From Staphylotrichum longicolle (taxonomy: Eukaryota; Ascomycota; Sordariomycetes; Sordariales; Chaetomiaceae), in NCBI GenBank assembly GCA_019096155.1, contig JAHCVI010000001.1, forward strand, positions 13,479,243 through 13,543,242: DNA of 64,000 nt, given 5' to 3'. A program made the translations under genes and the position numbers. Positions 33,410 through 43,085 of this stretch are shown in pieces. The notes beneath the pieces are model-generated. The model searched no databases, was not told the DNA's origin, and worked only from the letters and a program-made list of their open reading frames with translations. Position 1 is the stretch's first letter. Every line of letters starts with the position of its first letter.

Positions 33410-33459
33410 AGTCGGACCCCCCCCATTTGGGTCACCCCACATTTGGGTCACTTGGCAAA
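33410..33459 (+). repeat. Left terminal inverted repeat
   Basis: 50 bp, identical to the reverse complement of 35221-35270, with an eight-C run. It contains two copies of ATTTGGGTCAC, possibly the transposase-binding sites. Confidence 0.96.
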
Positions 33460-33500
33460 TCTCAGCCCCTGAACATACCCATCTTATTCAACACTATATA

Positions 33501-35120
33501 TTACAATCCATTTAACCCACCACAATACAGGAAACCTCTGATTCTGAACTTTCCGACCCGCTCTTTAGCTATAGACTCCTCTATACGGCCGGCCTCAATC
33601 TGAGCTTGGTGGATCTGTTCAATTGAAGCGAACTGACTGTTTGGATCAGTGACTACCTTCTTCCTTCTTGACGGCCGGGCTGCTTCCAACTGTGACTTTA
33701 GAGCTTCATTTTCCTGTCGTAACTGAGCCAATTCAATATCCTTCTGATCAAAAGCCTTCTCAACCTTCCTGAACAAAAGCCTACGTGTGGAGAGGTCTTG
33801 TTTGTAGATAGCCAGGTTGTTCAGTTGGCCACGTAAGTCTGACTTCCTCTGTGGAGTGCCGAAGAATACATCGGTAGCTATTGTTGAAGGCTGGGATAGT
33901 TGAGTAGATATTGGAGTCTGTGTGGGAGCTATGCGTTCGTCAATGCTGGCCACCTTGTTCGAATTTTCCAATAGGAGCCGGCTCATCAGGGGTTTAGCCA
34001 TATTGATCGGCCACAACCCAGATGCCCTCCATCCTGCTTTGATGTTGTGGGCTGTGATGGCCTGTTTGCGAGCCTCTACGATGCACTTGATCATCATCTG
34101 CTTGCCTAATACTGTCGATTCGGACTAGGAGGTCATCTTATTAAGGAGCTTTCGGTAGGTGTGCTTCAAGGGCGAGAATACCGATAAATCCAATGGTTGA
34201 AGGACGTGGGAGGTATGGGGAGGTAGAAAGAGCAACTGGATATTGTTCTTATAGTATGCCCATATAAAGTCGTTAGTTGTATGGCTGTCGTGACCGTCCA
34301 ATATCAACAGCCGTCGCTGGGAGGGGTCTTGTGGCTGGGTCCGCGGGATGAACACCTCCTGAAGCCATTCCAATGCAACCACTCTATTTGTCCAGCCTTT
34401 CTCAGTCGAAGTAAACTTCCAATCCTTCAATTTAGCTTTGTTGATTGGGAACCATTGTTGTTGAAGGCTCTTGCCCTTGAAAATGACGACTGGTAGGAGT
34501 GCTACCCCTGTTGCTGAGATACACTCAAGGAACGAAGTCCAGGCGCGTGAACTAGGGACTTTCCGTTGAACTGTACGCGTTTGAGAGCTTCCAACTACTA
34601 GGCCGTTGGTCCTATGGCCTTCTATGATACCAAATTCGTTAACGTTGTAGCGGTTGGCTGGTAAGATATCCTTGATGGCTGGGATATTTAGTAGTGGCTA
34701 CCAACTATGGATGACTGAGTCAGTGGCCCCGTTGATGCGGACCGAATCTATCTTACGGGCTCGCTGGGTTCGAAGGACTGGGTTCCTGCGAAGGAACCGG
34801 GTTATCCAGCCTTTTCCGACAGTTGTACGGCTGGCTCCTTGTGCCTGTAGAACTCGGCTGGCGAATTCCCTGATCTGCGCGTGGGTTGGTGGAATACTAA
34901 GAGCAACCTGTGTTAAGACCCATCGTGTAAGGTGATCTTCCTGTACCCGGCTAAGGGTCTGTTGTGGTTCGGCCGCAGTTGAATGGGTCTGGTAGCTAGA
35001 AAGTCGGTTCTGGATAGTTGTATTTGGGATGCCGAACTCCCGGGAGATAGACCATATTGAACAGCCACCACGGTAGTATTTGGCCAGCGCATCTTGTAAA
35101 TCTTGCTCTGTATAAGCCAT
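33501..35120 (-). pseudogene. Pogo/Fot1 transposase (DDE superfamily), two nonsense codons
   Basis: The frame would encode about 539 aa from MAYTEQDLQDALAKYY at 35120 to the stop at 33501. The N-terminal psq-type helix-turn-helix (CSIWSISREFGIPNTTIQNR) and CENP-B-type helix region (RWVLTQVALSIPPTHAQIRE) bind DNA. The DDE core follows: NVNEFG near residue 161, LLILDGHDSH (Asp 275) and QPLDLSVFSPLKH (Asp 311), which gives the DD35D spacing of pogo elements. The family motif at the first site is N-x-D-E, so Asp has become Asn. In-frame TAG codons lie at 34700-34698 and 34127-34125. The C-terminus has a Lys/Gln-rich coiled coil. The changes are of the C-to-T type expected from RIP, though few in number. 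Confidence 0.93.
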
Positions 35121-35220
35121 TATGGACTGTTGATAGTCCTGTCAAAATTTGAAGTAGTTTGACGTAAGATTGATTGAGTTGTGGTAAGTTGAAGTAGTGT
35201 GGTTGAAGAAGCGGTGTAGG

Positions 35221-35270
35221 TTTGCCAAGTGACCCAAATGTGGGGTGACCCAAATGGGGGGGGTCCGACT
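35221..35270 (-). repeat. Right terminal inverted repeat
   Basis: 50 bp, perfect inverse copy of 33410-33459; the outer end abuts the TA target duplication at 35271-35272. Confidence 0.96.
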
Positions 35271-35402
35271 TACTCGGCATCAACAGCCGACACCGGATGG
35301 GGTCCCACTCACAACACCAACCATTATCGGGTGCAAGAAGAGATTGACTCAAGTCAAGCGTACTGTTGAAGGACGAACGCAGACTCTAATTACTGTAGCC
35401 AC

Positions 35403-36116
35403 TCATCCCTCCACTGCCTTGATTCCCTGTGCTTGGAGCTTCAGCTCGGCCTCATTGAACTCGTCGTCCTCAGTCGGCAACTCCATGTGGAACTTGACCA
35501 TCTGTGCAGCAGCAATATCCACATCCCCGGCGGTCTCAAAAGACAAGATGTGCCCTCCTCGCTGACGGTCCTCGCTGATGAAATGGAAGTGGTCTCCTGC
35601 AACATTGACCCCCATCACGTATTCGGGGCATCTGAACCCAACGATTGTCCCCTTGACCTCCTCAAATGTGTGCGTCGTCTGCCGCGAGCACACATCCACC
35701 ATGCTCTCCCTCGGCCTGCACTGTCCACCTGCCGTCCTGACCTTGATCGTCTTGAACACTCCATCCATTCTCACGATCAAGAAGTGGTTCCTTGCTTTGG
35801 GGAACAGGCCCGTGAGCAGGTCCTTGAGACCCGCCTTGCCGGTCACTGTTCCACGTGTCGTGACCGTCGGGCGGAAGAACGTCACGGTGGCGAAGGGCGT
35901 AACGGTCTCATCGGGCTTGATGTGAATGGTTGATCCGTCGGCCTTCATCTGGTAGACTTCGCCGTCGAGCACGATCATCTCGCCCTCCATGTTGTGGAAT
36001 GTGCCAAGGCCGTGATCGCCGTGCTTGAGGACGCGCGCTATCGGGGTGCCGTGCGACGCGACGCCGTCCATGAGGGCGGAGATGATGGAGTACTGGAAGA
36101 CTTCGTTGGAAGCCAT
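35403..36116 (-). CDS. Alpha-acetolactate decarboxylase
   Basis: Converts alpha-acetolactate to acetoin and CO2 (EC 4.1.1.5), a step of the butanediol pathway best known from bacteria. Intronless, 237 aa, normal family length. The hallmark GDHGLGTFHNMEGEMIVLDG is near residue 32. The metal site is HFHFISEDRQRGGH, with the His-x-His and third His eleven residues on, as in the Zn-bound bacterial enzymes. The conserved Arg falls in the GFRCPEYVMGVNVAGDH part. The start MASNEVFQYS at 36116 gives no signal peptide, so the protein is probably cytosolic. It has no pathway partner in the window (no acetolactate synthase). An intronless gene of a mainly bacterial family suggests ancient horizontal transfer. 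Confidence 0.92.
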   Translation of the reverse strand: MASNEVFQYSIISALMDGVASHGTPIARVLKHGDHGLGTFHNMEGEMIVLDGEVYQMKADGSTIHIKPDETVTPFATVTFFRPTVTTRGTVTGKAGLKDLLTGLFPKARNHFLIVRMDGVFKTIKVRTAGGQCRPRESMVDVCSRQTTHTFEEVKGTIVGFRCPEYVMGVNVAGDHFHFISEDRQRGGHILSFETAGDVDIAAAQMVKFHMELPTEDDEFNEAELKLQAQGIKAVEG

Positions 36117-37293
36117 ATTGCAGGGTACTTTGCGAGGCTGCGGTGATGATGTTTCGGAAGATTGTGGGTGTCAATGTTGGATGTTGGGCCGCCAACCGTG
36201 CAAGGTTGTGGGCAACAAAGGCGCGCCTCGGCAAATTATCACTTTAAAATATCTCAACCGCGCCTAACTCATGGATGTCTCGGAATGTCAAAGATGAAGT
36301 CCGAAGATGGTGCTTACTCACGACATCTGGTGAGACTTTGGTGCAAATTCACATCACGCATCTATCAGCGTTGCTGCAAAAGTTGGAACGATGGCAATTG
36401 ATAAGATCGGAACAGGGCTCCAGGGTGTTAATAAGGTCCGTAGGTTGGGTGTTGAAGTTGGCAGTGACGACGGCAGGCACTCGACGGCCCGGGGGGCCCC
36501 TGTATTCAGGGAGCCCCAGCTCCACCAGGGACGGGAAGCAGCCATTCCAGTCCCATCCATGCCAAATGCGCCAGTTCTCGGGTCTCACTTTCAAGTGGTG
36601 CATCTTGTGGTGTGACATCACAAATGATGGGTAACACAGCGCCCAGGCTCTTGCTGCCAGCGATGGGTCGGCAGCAACAACTCGGCGTCAATCTGGAGCC
36701 CCTCCACACAACACCCAACGACGCCCTGACACCGACCATCAAAACGCCGGAGTTAGAGATTTCTGGTTGGAACTGTAGCTTCAGTGCCCTTAGCCTCAAA
36801 TAACGTAATGCAGTCATATCGAAAACTACACATTTGAAGATATGGGTTTCGAGGATTCGCAGATGCAGTGTTCGGAAATCATGGGCAGGGTTGCTTCTCA
36901 ACTTCTCGGTACCAAAAATGTTTCGGGAAGGCACAAATGCTCATCCCAGGTCCTTCTGCTAATCTAAAATAGGAGACATACGGACTGCGTCCCAGACTTG
37001 TTGATTCTCAAACATCCCAGTCCAACATCTTCCCAGTCGAAAAGCGACACTGTCTTGTTCGACAGAAATCGCCAACCACCATTCGTCAGCAATCTGAGTT
37101 ATCTCTTTCAGCAACCAAGGTTCAATCAACAGCAATTCCGTTCTACGCGATCCCGAGTGTTGACTGCAAAATCGGTTCGATCTGTCATAGCCGTCCCCGA
37201 CGCAGGCCCGTCAAGGTCCCATCCTCACATCGCAACAAACAACACACAAAAAGGACGTCGCCCCATTCGACTTGGAGGCCAAACGAGACAAAA
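36117..37293. other. Intergenic, 1.2 kb
   Basis: Upstream of the decarboxylase. Several overlapping frames of 60-140 codons occur but none has domain features or codon use like the neighbouring genes. Confidence 0.4.
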
Positions 37294-37364
37294 TGCGTCA
37301 GCCGCGAATCGAACGCGGGGCCCATCGATGGCAACGATGGATTTTACCACTAAACCACTGACGC
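37294..37364 (-). tRNA. tRNA-Gly (GCC)
   Basis: 71-nt cloverleaf on the minus strand: acceptor GCGTCAG/CTGACGC, D-arm GTTTAGTGGTAAAAT, anticodon GCC at 37332-37330, T-stem CCGCG/CGCGG. Near-identical to the plus-strand copy at 31335, in inverted orientation. Confidence 0.93.
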
Positions 37365-37849
37365 TGTTGAGGTTTTGGTGTTGTTGAGGACAGGGGAAGA
37401 TTGCAGAGATCTTGTGTGGGTGTAAGGGTCTGGAACCCTGTGGCCCGAATGCCGGGAAGAGTGGAGGTCCAGCAGAAATGGACGGTGGAGTCCTTGCTTT
37501 CCCAGCAGACTACCTATCAAAGAATCCGAGGTGAGCTTGGTCGGTCATCTCCCGGAAGAAGCTGACGGTAAAGGAGTACAGTAGCCTCTTGTCAGCACAT
37601 TTCTTTCCCACATCAGTCGTACGGATGGTCAGCTCCTGGTGCACATCTCTCGACCAAGTCGAGCCTTAAACGCACCTTCAATCTTGGCATCAAGATCCCC
37701 CACGAACCCTTGGCTCCACCCCTATTCCACCAAAGCCCTCACCCCGTCGACCCGGCCCCACAGCCGACACCCACAACAATGACTCAACGGATTCCCCGAA
37801 TTCCCTTCAAATGCACTCATTCCTCCCGCCGTGTCAACAAGTCAAACAA
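37365..37849. other. Intergenic between tRNA genes
   Basis: 485 nt between tRNA-Gly and the first tRNA-Pro. Nothing recognised. Confidence 0.45.
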
Positions 37850-37940
37850 GGGCCGCTGGTCTAGTGGTATGATTCTCGCTTAGGGTTTTCAACCTGAGCA
37901 TTTCTGCGAGAGGTCCCGGGTTCAATCCCCGGGTGGCCCC
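37850..37940 (+). tRNA. tRNA-Pro (AGG) with intron, copy 1
   Basis: Acceptor GGGCCGC pairs with GTGGCCC (one G-T); discriminator C. D-arm GGTCTAGTGGTATGA, anticodon stem CTCGC/GCGAG, and anticodon AGG at 37882-37884. About 19 nt after the anticodon must be spliced out to leave a 7-nt loop. The T-arm is CCGGG-TTCAATC-CCCGG. Confidence 0.9.
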
Positions 37941-37970
37941 CTTGACACCCTCCCCTTCTATCCTTTCCAA

Positions 37971-38062
37971 GGGCCGCTGGTCTAGTGGTATGATTCTCGC
38001 TTAGGGTTCACTCCTGAGCACTGTTCTGCGAGAGGTCCCGGGTTCAATCCCCGGGTGGCCCC
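37971..38062 (+). tRNA. tRNA-Pro (AGG) with intron, copy 2
   Basis: Tandem copy 30 nt after copy 1, with identical mature parts. Anticodon AGG is at 38003-38005. The intron is one nt longer and different in sequence apart from the shared CCTGAGCA core. Confidence 0.9.
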
Positions 38063-38300
38063 GAAAGGAGGATGGGAGAGGAGGTTGTTCTTTTTGGTAA
38101 TTGTTTTCCTGCCATTAGCTGTCGAGGGACCCGGGGAATCTGTTGCCTGTGGCTGGCAGTGGTGGGTGTTGCCTTTTGGGAGCATCTCCGGCTAGAATGA
38201 GACCATGACGCTGGGGAGCTTGGGGAGCTTGGGGCTCGACATCCGGCATCATATGCCAGTTGATCTGATTTGCATTGATTCCAATGCTCCTATTCCCTCC

Positions 38301-39124
38301 TCACCTCTCTCCCAGCATCTCCTTACTCGAATAAACACTCGCCCGCAACCCGTACTCATTGTTCCCATAGATATCCAAGTACGTGTACGCATCGCACTTG
38401 TACATGATCCCCCGCGGCATGTCCGCCCTCACAAGCCCCATCTGCACCAGCGCGTATAACACCCTCTTGACATCCTCCACGTCGGTAAAGTCCCTAGTAT
38501 ACACACAGATCAACCGCGCCGGATCCCCCTCCTTGCCCGAAGTCGACACCTTGGCCCCCGTCCCGAGCCGATTCGCGTCCACCCCTTCACACACCGTCCG
38601 CCAGACCTCGTTCACCTCGCTCACTTGGGGGAAGAGCATCCACTTGCACTCTGTTGTCAGTCGTTCGTGTCTCATCGATACCAAACAAGGAAGAATAACA
38701 AAATAACGGGAGCAGACGGTACCTTGCCAGCAGTAACACCCCGCCTCTTGGCCGCCTCCCCAATCTCCCTTTGCAAACACTCCCGCAACTGCTCTTTCAC
38801 GGCATAATCGCCCCGTCCGAGGCTTGCCATGTTTTGGCGGAATGCCTGCAGCAGCGCGGCGCCCTCGCGCGTGAAGGAAGGAACGTCCTTGGGGTGGGCG
38901 GGGTAGGCGCTGCGGTGTGGGTTGGCGATCCAGTACCAGGGCGGAAGGAGGTGGGCTGGGGCGGTTAAAGCGGCCTGGGCCGGGGGCAGGCGCTGTAGGA
39001 AGTGGGCGATTGGTTCGTTGGTGTCGCGGGCGTAAGGGAGGAGGTGGACGCAGGGGTTGCACGGTTCGGCGTCTGGCGCTGAGGGTGGCGAGGGCGGGTC
39101 GAGATCCATGGCGTCGGGTGGCAT
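38301..39124 (-). CDS. DUF1917/BLES03-like protein
   Basis: Two exons, 39124-38723 and 38648-38301, 249 aa. The intron (74 nt) ends at ACAGAG so that the frame reads GKCKWMLFPQVSEVNEVW, the family core with a GKW-like start. Other family parts are WYWIANPHR in the N-terminal half and ICVYTRDFTDVEDVKRVLYALV with CDAYTYLDIYGNNEYGL at the end. The fold is eIF4E-like according to the family description; the cellular role is unknown. The first exon begins MPPDAMDLDPPSPPSAP; the second Met (39109) is also possible. It is divergent from the ISG12-like gene. Confidence 0.82.
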
Positions 39125-39707
39125 GTTGGGCAGAATCGGTGTGGCGGGGTTGGGATAGGAATGGGCTTGAAGGGGTTGCGTCCAGGTTGGAGGTGGATTT
39201 AAAAGTGAAAATGGAAGTGAGGCTGAGGCGGGCCGCGGATGCAGGTCTGAGAGGCAGCCATGCAGTCATCTTTGAATGGTCTGTGATTGGTGCATCTCAT
39301 GTTGCTTTCGTTTGGCGTTTGTGTTAGTGCACGTTCTGCTTGTGTTGAGATGATACCACTAACTCCCAGGTTGTTGAGTGTTGGAGCAAAGAGCTGATGT
39401 CTATCCATGATGTCCATGGAACAAGGGCGAGGGCAATCAGGCTGCAAACATCAGTTCCGCGACTGGAACCATAGAGTTTGAGTGCGCGCTTGAAGCCTGC
39501 ATCTCATTCGGCTATCATAGTGTGATTTGTTGCATTCCCCAGGTCTGCTGCACTGAGGCCTACCCTCTCAAGTTGCAAGAGCACAGCCCCGGGCCGCGCT
39601 GCTGTGCAAGGCAGCCAACAGGTTCCTCCTTAAACCAAATGATCTTCCCGCAACAACCATTGAACCATCAACCTTTTCGTTTCTCAGTCTCAACACTGCC
39701 AAACAAG
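39125..39707. other. Divergent promoter region
   Basis: Head-to-head space between the DUF1917 gene (minus) and the ISG12-like gene (plus). No gene or repeat recognised. An ATG in frame with the plus gene at 39522 would add an unconvincing N-terminus. Confidence 0.45.
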
Positions 39708-40432
39708 ATGGATTTCCGCACTTCTCTTCTCGCTTGCCTTTGCGGCCCCAACGACGAAAATCGCAACATCGACCACCACAGCCAGAACCACAGCCTCATC
39801 ACCGAGAAACCACCACTCTCCCTTCTCCCAAGCGCCGAACCCCACAGCTCAGGGTCCCCCACCGACGACGAGCTCTCACACCTCGCCACCCAAATCCTCA
39901 CCACCCTCCTCACCTCCCCGGCTCCCTCCCCAGAGACCGACCTCACCCCGCTCGTCGCGGCCCAAGTCTCCACCGCGGACTGGACGTCCTACCTTGCCGA
40001 GCGCCTCCTCCACGCCCTCGAAGACACGCTCAAGAAGGCCGAACACGTAGACTGGGGCGAGGCCGTCACCGATGCGTACAACCGCGCCGTGGAGCTGGCG
40101 GAGGAAGAGCTGCGCGCGCTGTGGGAGTATGTCAAAGAGCATCCGTACGAGGTGGCGGCTGAGGTGCTGCTGACGGTGCTGGCGCTGGGGGTTCTGGCAA
40201 GGCTTGTGCCGGCGTTTGTGAGGGTGTTGGGGTTTGGGCGGTTGGGGCCTGTTGAGGGTAAGTCTTCTTTCTTTTTGCTTCATGTTGTCGTTGGGGGCGT
40301 TCACTGGGTAGACGCTGACTCGTGGGTTTGGCAGGTTCGTTTGCGGCGTGGTGGCAGCGGGTGTATGGGGGGTACGTGCCAAAGGACTCGCTTTGGTCCT
40401 TCCTGCAGCGGATGGGGATGACTTCCAGCTGA
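39708..40432 (+). CDS. Interferon-induced 6-16 (ISG12/IFI6)-like membrane protein
   Basis: Exons 39708-40257 and 40335-40432, 215 aa. The N-terminal 90 residues are polar and low in complexity (PSAEPHSSGSPTDDELS). A helix (LEDTLKKAEHVDWGEAV) precedes a hydrophobic segment, YEVAAEVLLTVLALGVLARL. Next is GFGRLGPVEGSFAAWWQ, which resembles the GF..GPVAGS.AA..Q motif of the 6-16 family. The intron splits Gly of VEG-S in that motif. Animal members act at mitochondrial or ER membranes; fungal ones are uncharacterised. The protein is complete, ending RMGMTSS. Confidence 0.72.
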
Positions 40433-41319
40433 GAGTCAGGCAAATGGGCGGATACACGGGATCGACTGGGACATTGAGGAGCGAGAAGTTGCAACCGCAA
40501 CTCCTCTCGACATGCCACGGCAAGAATCCTGTCTGCCACCAGTACCATGACTCTTGAGGTTAGAAATGTTGCCACGCAAGAGACCTTGAGCGACGAGGCT
40601 GATTTCTCAATGCAAGTGATGTGCAGTATGAAAGCAACATGCTGCATTGCAGATCATTAGTCGTTGGGTGAACGTGGCACAATGCAGGCACAAGACTGGA
40701 ACTCGTAGATTGGGTTTGATGGCACCAGCGGACCAGACGACGGCAGCTTTCGGCCCCGGTCCTGGACAGGCCGAGTTGCGAGGTGAGTTCCCATTTCACA
40801 CGTCGCCGCTCTCGCGTGGATACGGAACGCCGGGTCCCGACGATCATTGCGGTGAACACCGTGACCCCAGCACCACGGCTCCCCGCTCCCGTGGCTCTTG
40901 CCAGGGGCTGCGCAGCATCTGGGACGACTCTGCAGGCGCAATTATGTAAACATCTCATGGGCGCCGAGGAGTGAGCTAATGTGTACGGGGCGTTAGTCAG
41001 CTGGGGCAAAGGACAAGGTTGGATGGTAACTCTCCGAGCCGGGGCGTTTTCAGTCCGAGAAAGGCAAGTGGAGATGTCGGCGAGTCGGAAGCACGAGCAC
41101 AGGGCGTAACTCTGGGGCGTGCGTGAAACAGACGATGACGGAACGCCTGAACATCCGACTACCGACCTTATTCACTGCCGTACTAACACCACGGGCATAT
41201 AACTATGTGACTTGCATCCGCTCTACACCGATGCTAGGCAAGCTTCTTCACAGTTTCCTACACTCTCAACAGACTCAATTACATCCTCATCACATTCACC
41301 AGCGTTCACTCTATTCACC
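40433..41319. other. Intergenic with promoter of the dioxygenase
   Basis: No supported gene. Contains a TATA-like box near 41197. Confidence 0.45.
41197..41203 (+). promoter_or_regulatory. Putative TATA box
   Basis: ATATAAC about 120 nt before the ATG at 41320, right distance for a core promoter. Confidence 0.35.
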
Positions 41320-42171
41320 ATGGCCACTGTTGCTCAGAAGCGCGCTCCTTCGCTGTTTGTCTCTCACGGAGGCGGCCCCTTTGCCGCCCTTGAGTTCGAT
41401 CACCACAAGGGGATGGTGGAGCTCTGCAAAAACTCGCGCTCCGTCTTCGACGGCGTCAAGGGCATCATTGTCTTCACCGCCCACTGGGAGACCGACACGC
41501 CGCGCATCTCGCACGGCCCGAACCCTGGAGTCTGGTACGACTACATCAACGACCCGTTCGCCAAGCAGCTGCCCGAAGACGCCTGGAACATCCCGTACCC
41601 GGCCAAGGGCGACGTACAGCTCGCCGAGGCCGTCAGGGCCAAGTTCGAGGAGCATGGCCTGAACCCGGTGCTGGACGACGAGCGGGGCTGGGACCACGGC
41701 GTGTGGGTGCCGCTGAAGCTGCTGCGGCCCGAGGCAGACCTGCCGATCGTGCAAGTGTCCATCCCCAACACCAGGGACGAAGGCACGGAAGCGGCGTTCA
41801 AATGGGGCGCTGCGCTGGAGTCGCTCCGCGACCAGGGCTACATGATCATGGGGAGCGGATCCAGCTACCACAACTTTGGCGCTGTCATCAAGGGTGTCAT
41901 TGGCGTCGAGGCCGCGCCAGAAATCCCCAGCAACCGACCTTTCGAGAATGCCATGAAGGAGGCTGCTACAACAGCGGATCCGGCCGGGAAATGGGCGAAG
42001 GTGGCTAATTGGAGACGGGACTTTCCCGGCAATGAGGCGGTTCAGCCGGTGGGGAAGTCGGAACACTTCTTGCCCTTCCTTATCTGCCTTGGTGCGGGCG
42101 GCGGTGATGTCGGGCCCCTTGTCGGGGAGTGGACGCTGTTTTCTACGATCATGAGTTTCTGGAGGTGGTAG
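41320..42171 (+). CDS. LigB/DODA-type extradiol ring-cleavage dioxygenase
   Basis: Non-haem Fe(II) dioxygenase opening catechol rings, such as 4,5-DOPA or other aromatic diols (substrate unknown). Single exon, 283 aa. The metal and active-site residues of the family are visible: SHGGGP near residue 14, TAHWE, GWDHGVWVPLKLL and GSGSSYHNFG. The family loop PNPGVWYDYI is present. The start MATVAQKRAPSLFVSHGGGP places the first His at the normal position; the frame is open further upstream to 41212 without family sequence. No aromatic pathway partner lies directly beside it; the FAD monooxygenase is 16 kb away. Confidence 0.9.
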   Translation: MATVAQKRAPSLFVSHGGGPFAALEFDHHKGMVELCKNSRSVFDGVKGIIVFTAHWETDTPRISHGPNPGVWYDYINDPFAKQLPEDAWNIPYPAKGDVQLAEAVRAKFEEHGLNPVLDDERGWDHGVWVPLKLLRPEADLPIVQVSIPNTRDEGTEAAFKWGAALESLRDQGYMIMGSGSSYHNFGAVIKGVIGVEAAPEIPSNRPFENAMKEAATTADPAGKWAKVANWRRDFPGNEAVQPVGKSEHFLPFLICLGAGGGDVGPLVGEWTLFSTIMSFWRW

Positions 42172-42518
42172 CTTCGGATTGGACTGTCGGACTTGAATGT
42201 TTGTTCTGGAGGTAGTTTTGAATGCAAACACACTGAAATTCGGATCGTTGTCATTGCCACTCAAGGAGAGCGCCTCGCTGGTTACAGTGGAACAGGCTTC
42301 AAATCGTTTCTATTCTTATGTGCAAACAAATCGGCCCTTCGCGAGGAGCGTCGAACACTTTGTCCAAGGCTACCCACTCCCAAGGACTATTCAATTGCTC
42401 CAGAGCAGGATTGGTCCTCGAGGAGTAGCAAAATCGGTCTTTTGTGTGGCGGTAGCTGAAGAAAACCGCTGTGTGTGTTGGCCACGATGCGAGGACGGTG
42501 GAATGCAATACCTGTGGC
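42172..42518. other. Dioxygenase 3' flank running into a gene relic
   Basis: The right end, on the minus strand, starts with GCCACAGGTATTGC directly after the relic's splice acceptor, resembling the start of exon 3 at 50117. Beyond the first bases no homology to the orphan genes remains. Confidence 0.5.
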
Positions 42519-43085
42519 CTAAGTCCAGTCAGCAATGGGCGACAAAGCTGAGTAAATCTCGAGAAGGGAACCAGAAAACGCGAGAGTATTTGCCGCATCA
42601 TCCAGCCAGGCCGCTTTTAGGACGTGAATCCCTCAAGAGCCAAACAGTCTGCACATGAAGCCGCGCTGCCGAGGCGACGACTCCCGGCCTGACACCCAGA
42701 GGTGTAACTGGTGATTCTCCGCCCCGACAATTGGTGGTGGCCACTCTGAGGTCCCGAAGGCCTGAAAAGCCATAGCGTGCCGGAGATTTCTCTTTCGCCA
42801 CGCGCCACCAGACAGCCCATCGTACAAGAAACCGACCCCATGATCGGGTTGGCGCGCAGGTCCAAGCCGGGTATGGAGTTGAGGTGACGGTTTCTTGCCG
42901 TTTTCAGGCAGGCTGCGATTTCACATCGAGGGGAGATGGGTGGCGGCAAATACCAGGCGAGGGCGTTTGGCGGCGTTCTGGGGCTGGAAGATCGATGGGC
43001 AAAAGTGTGTGATCGATGGACTTACAAGTATTTCACCCTGCTTCGCCGTCTTGAAGAGAGAGTTTTCCATTAAGGGCGGATGAAG
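42519..43085 (-). pseudogene. Relic of an orphan coiled-coil gene (intron 2 with exon edges)
   Basis: The minus strand carries a donor GTAAGTCCATCGATCA at 43025, almost the donor of the gene at 49183 (GTAAGTCCATCGATCA at 49491). It ends with GCTGACTGGACTTAG at 42519, identical to the acceptor of the gene at 45729. Between them, 42641-42871 aligns with 46090-46333. So this is the same 507-nt intron. The exon 2 edge reads KTAKQGEIL and lacks the MDVD acidic motif. No basic exon 1 and no coiled-coil exon 3 can be found, so the copy is dead or too diverged to see. Confidence 0.75.
42641..42871 (-). repeat. Intron-borne repeat block, copy A
   Basis: Inverted relative to the block at 46090-46333. 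Shared words include GGCTGTCTGGTGG, GAATCACCAG, GGTGTCAGG, GGCAGCGCGGCTTCATG and GCAGACTGTTTG in the same order. Confidence 0.85.

Larger units (their letters stand above)
33410..35270 (-). mobile_element. Fot1/pogo-type DNA transposon, 1,861 bp, inactive
   Basis: Bounded by perfect 50-bp terminal inverted repeats starting AGTCGGACC and flanked on both sides by TA (33408-33409 and 35271-35272), the target duplication of Tc1/mariner-pogo elements. Size, TIR length and a single transposase frame on the minus strand match Fot1-like elements of ascomycetes. The transposase carries two in-frame TAG stops and a changed catalytic residue, so it cannot move itself. It inserted 132 bp downstream of the acetolactate decarboxylase stop. 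Perfect TIRs imply a fairly recent insertion. Confidence 0.95.

Noticed and set aside
36998..37387. 129-codon plus-strand frame
   Set aside because: It runs through the tRNA-Gly gene on the other strand and has no protein-like features.
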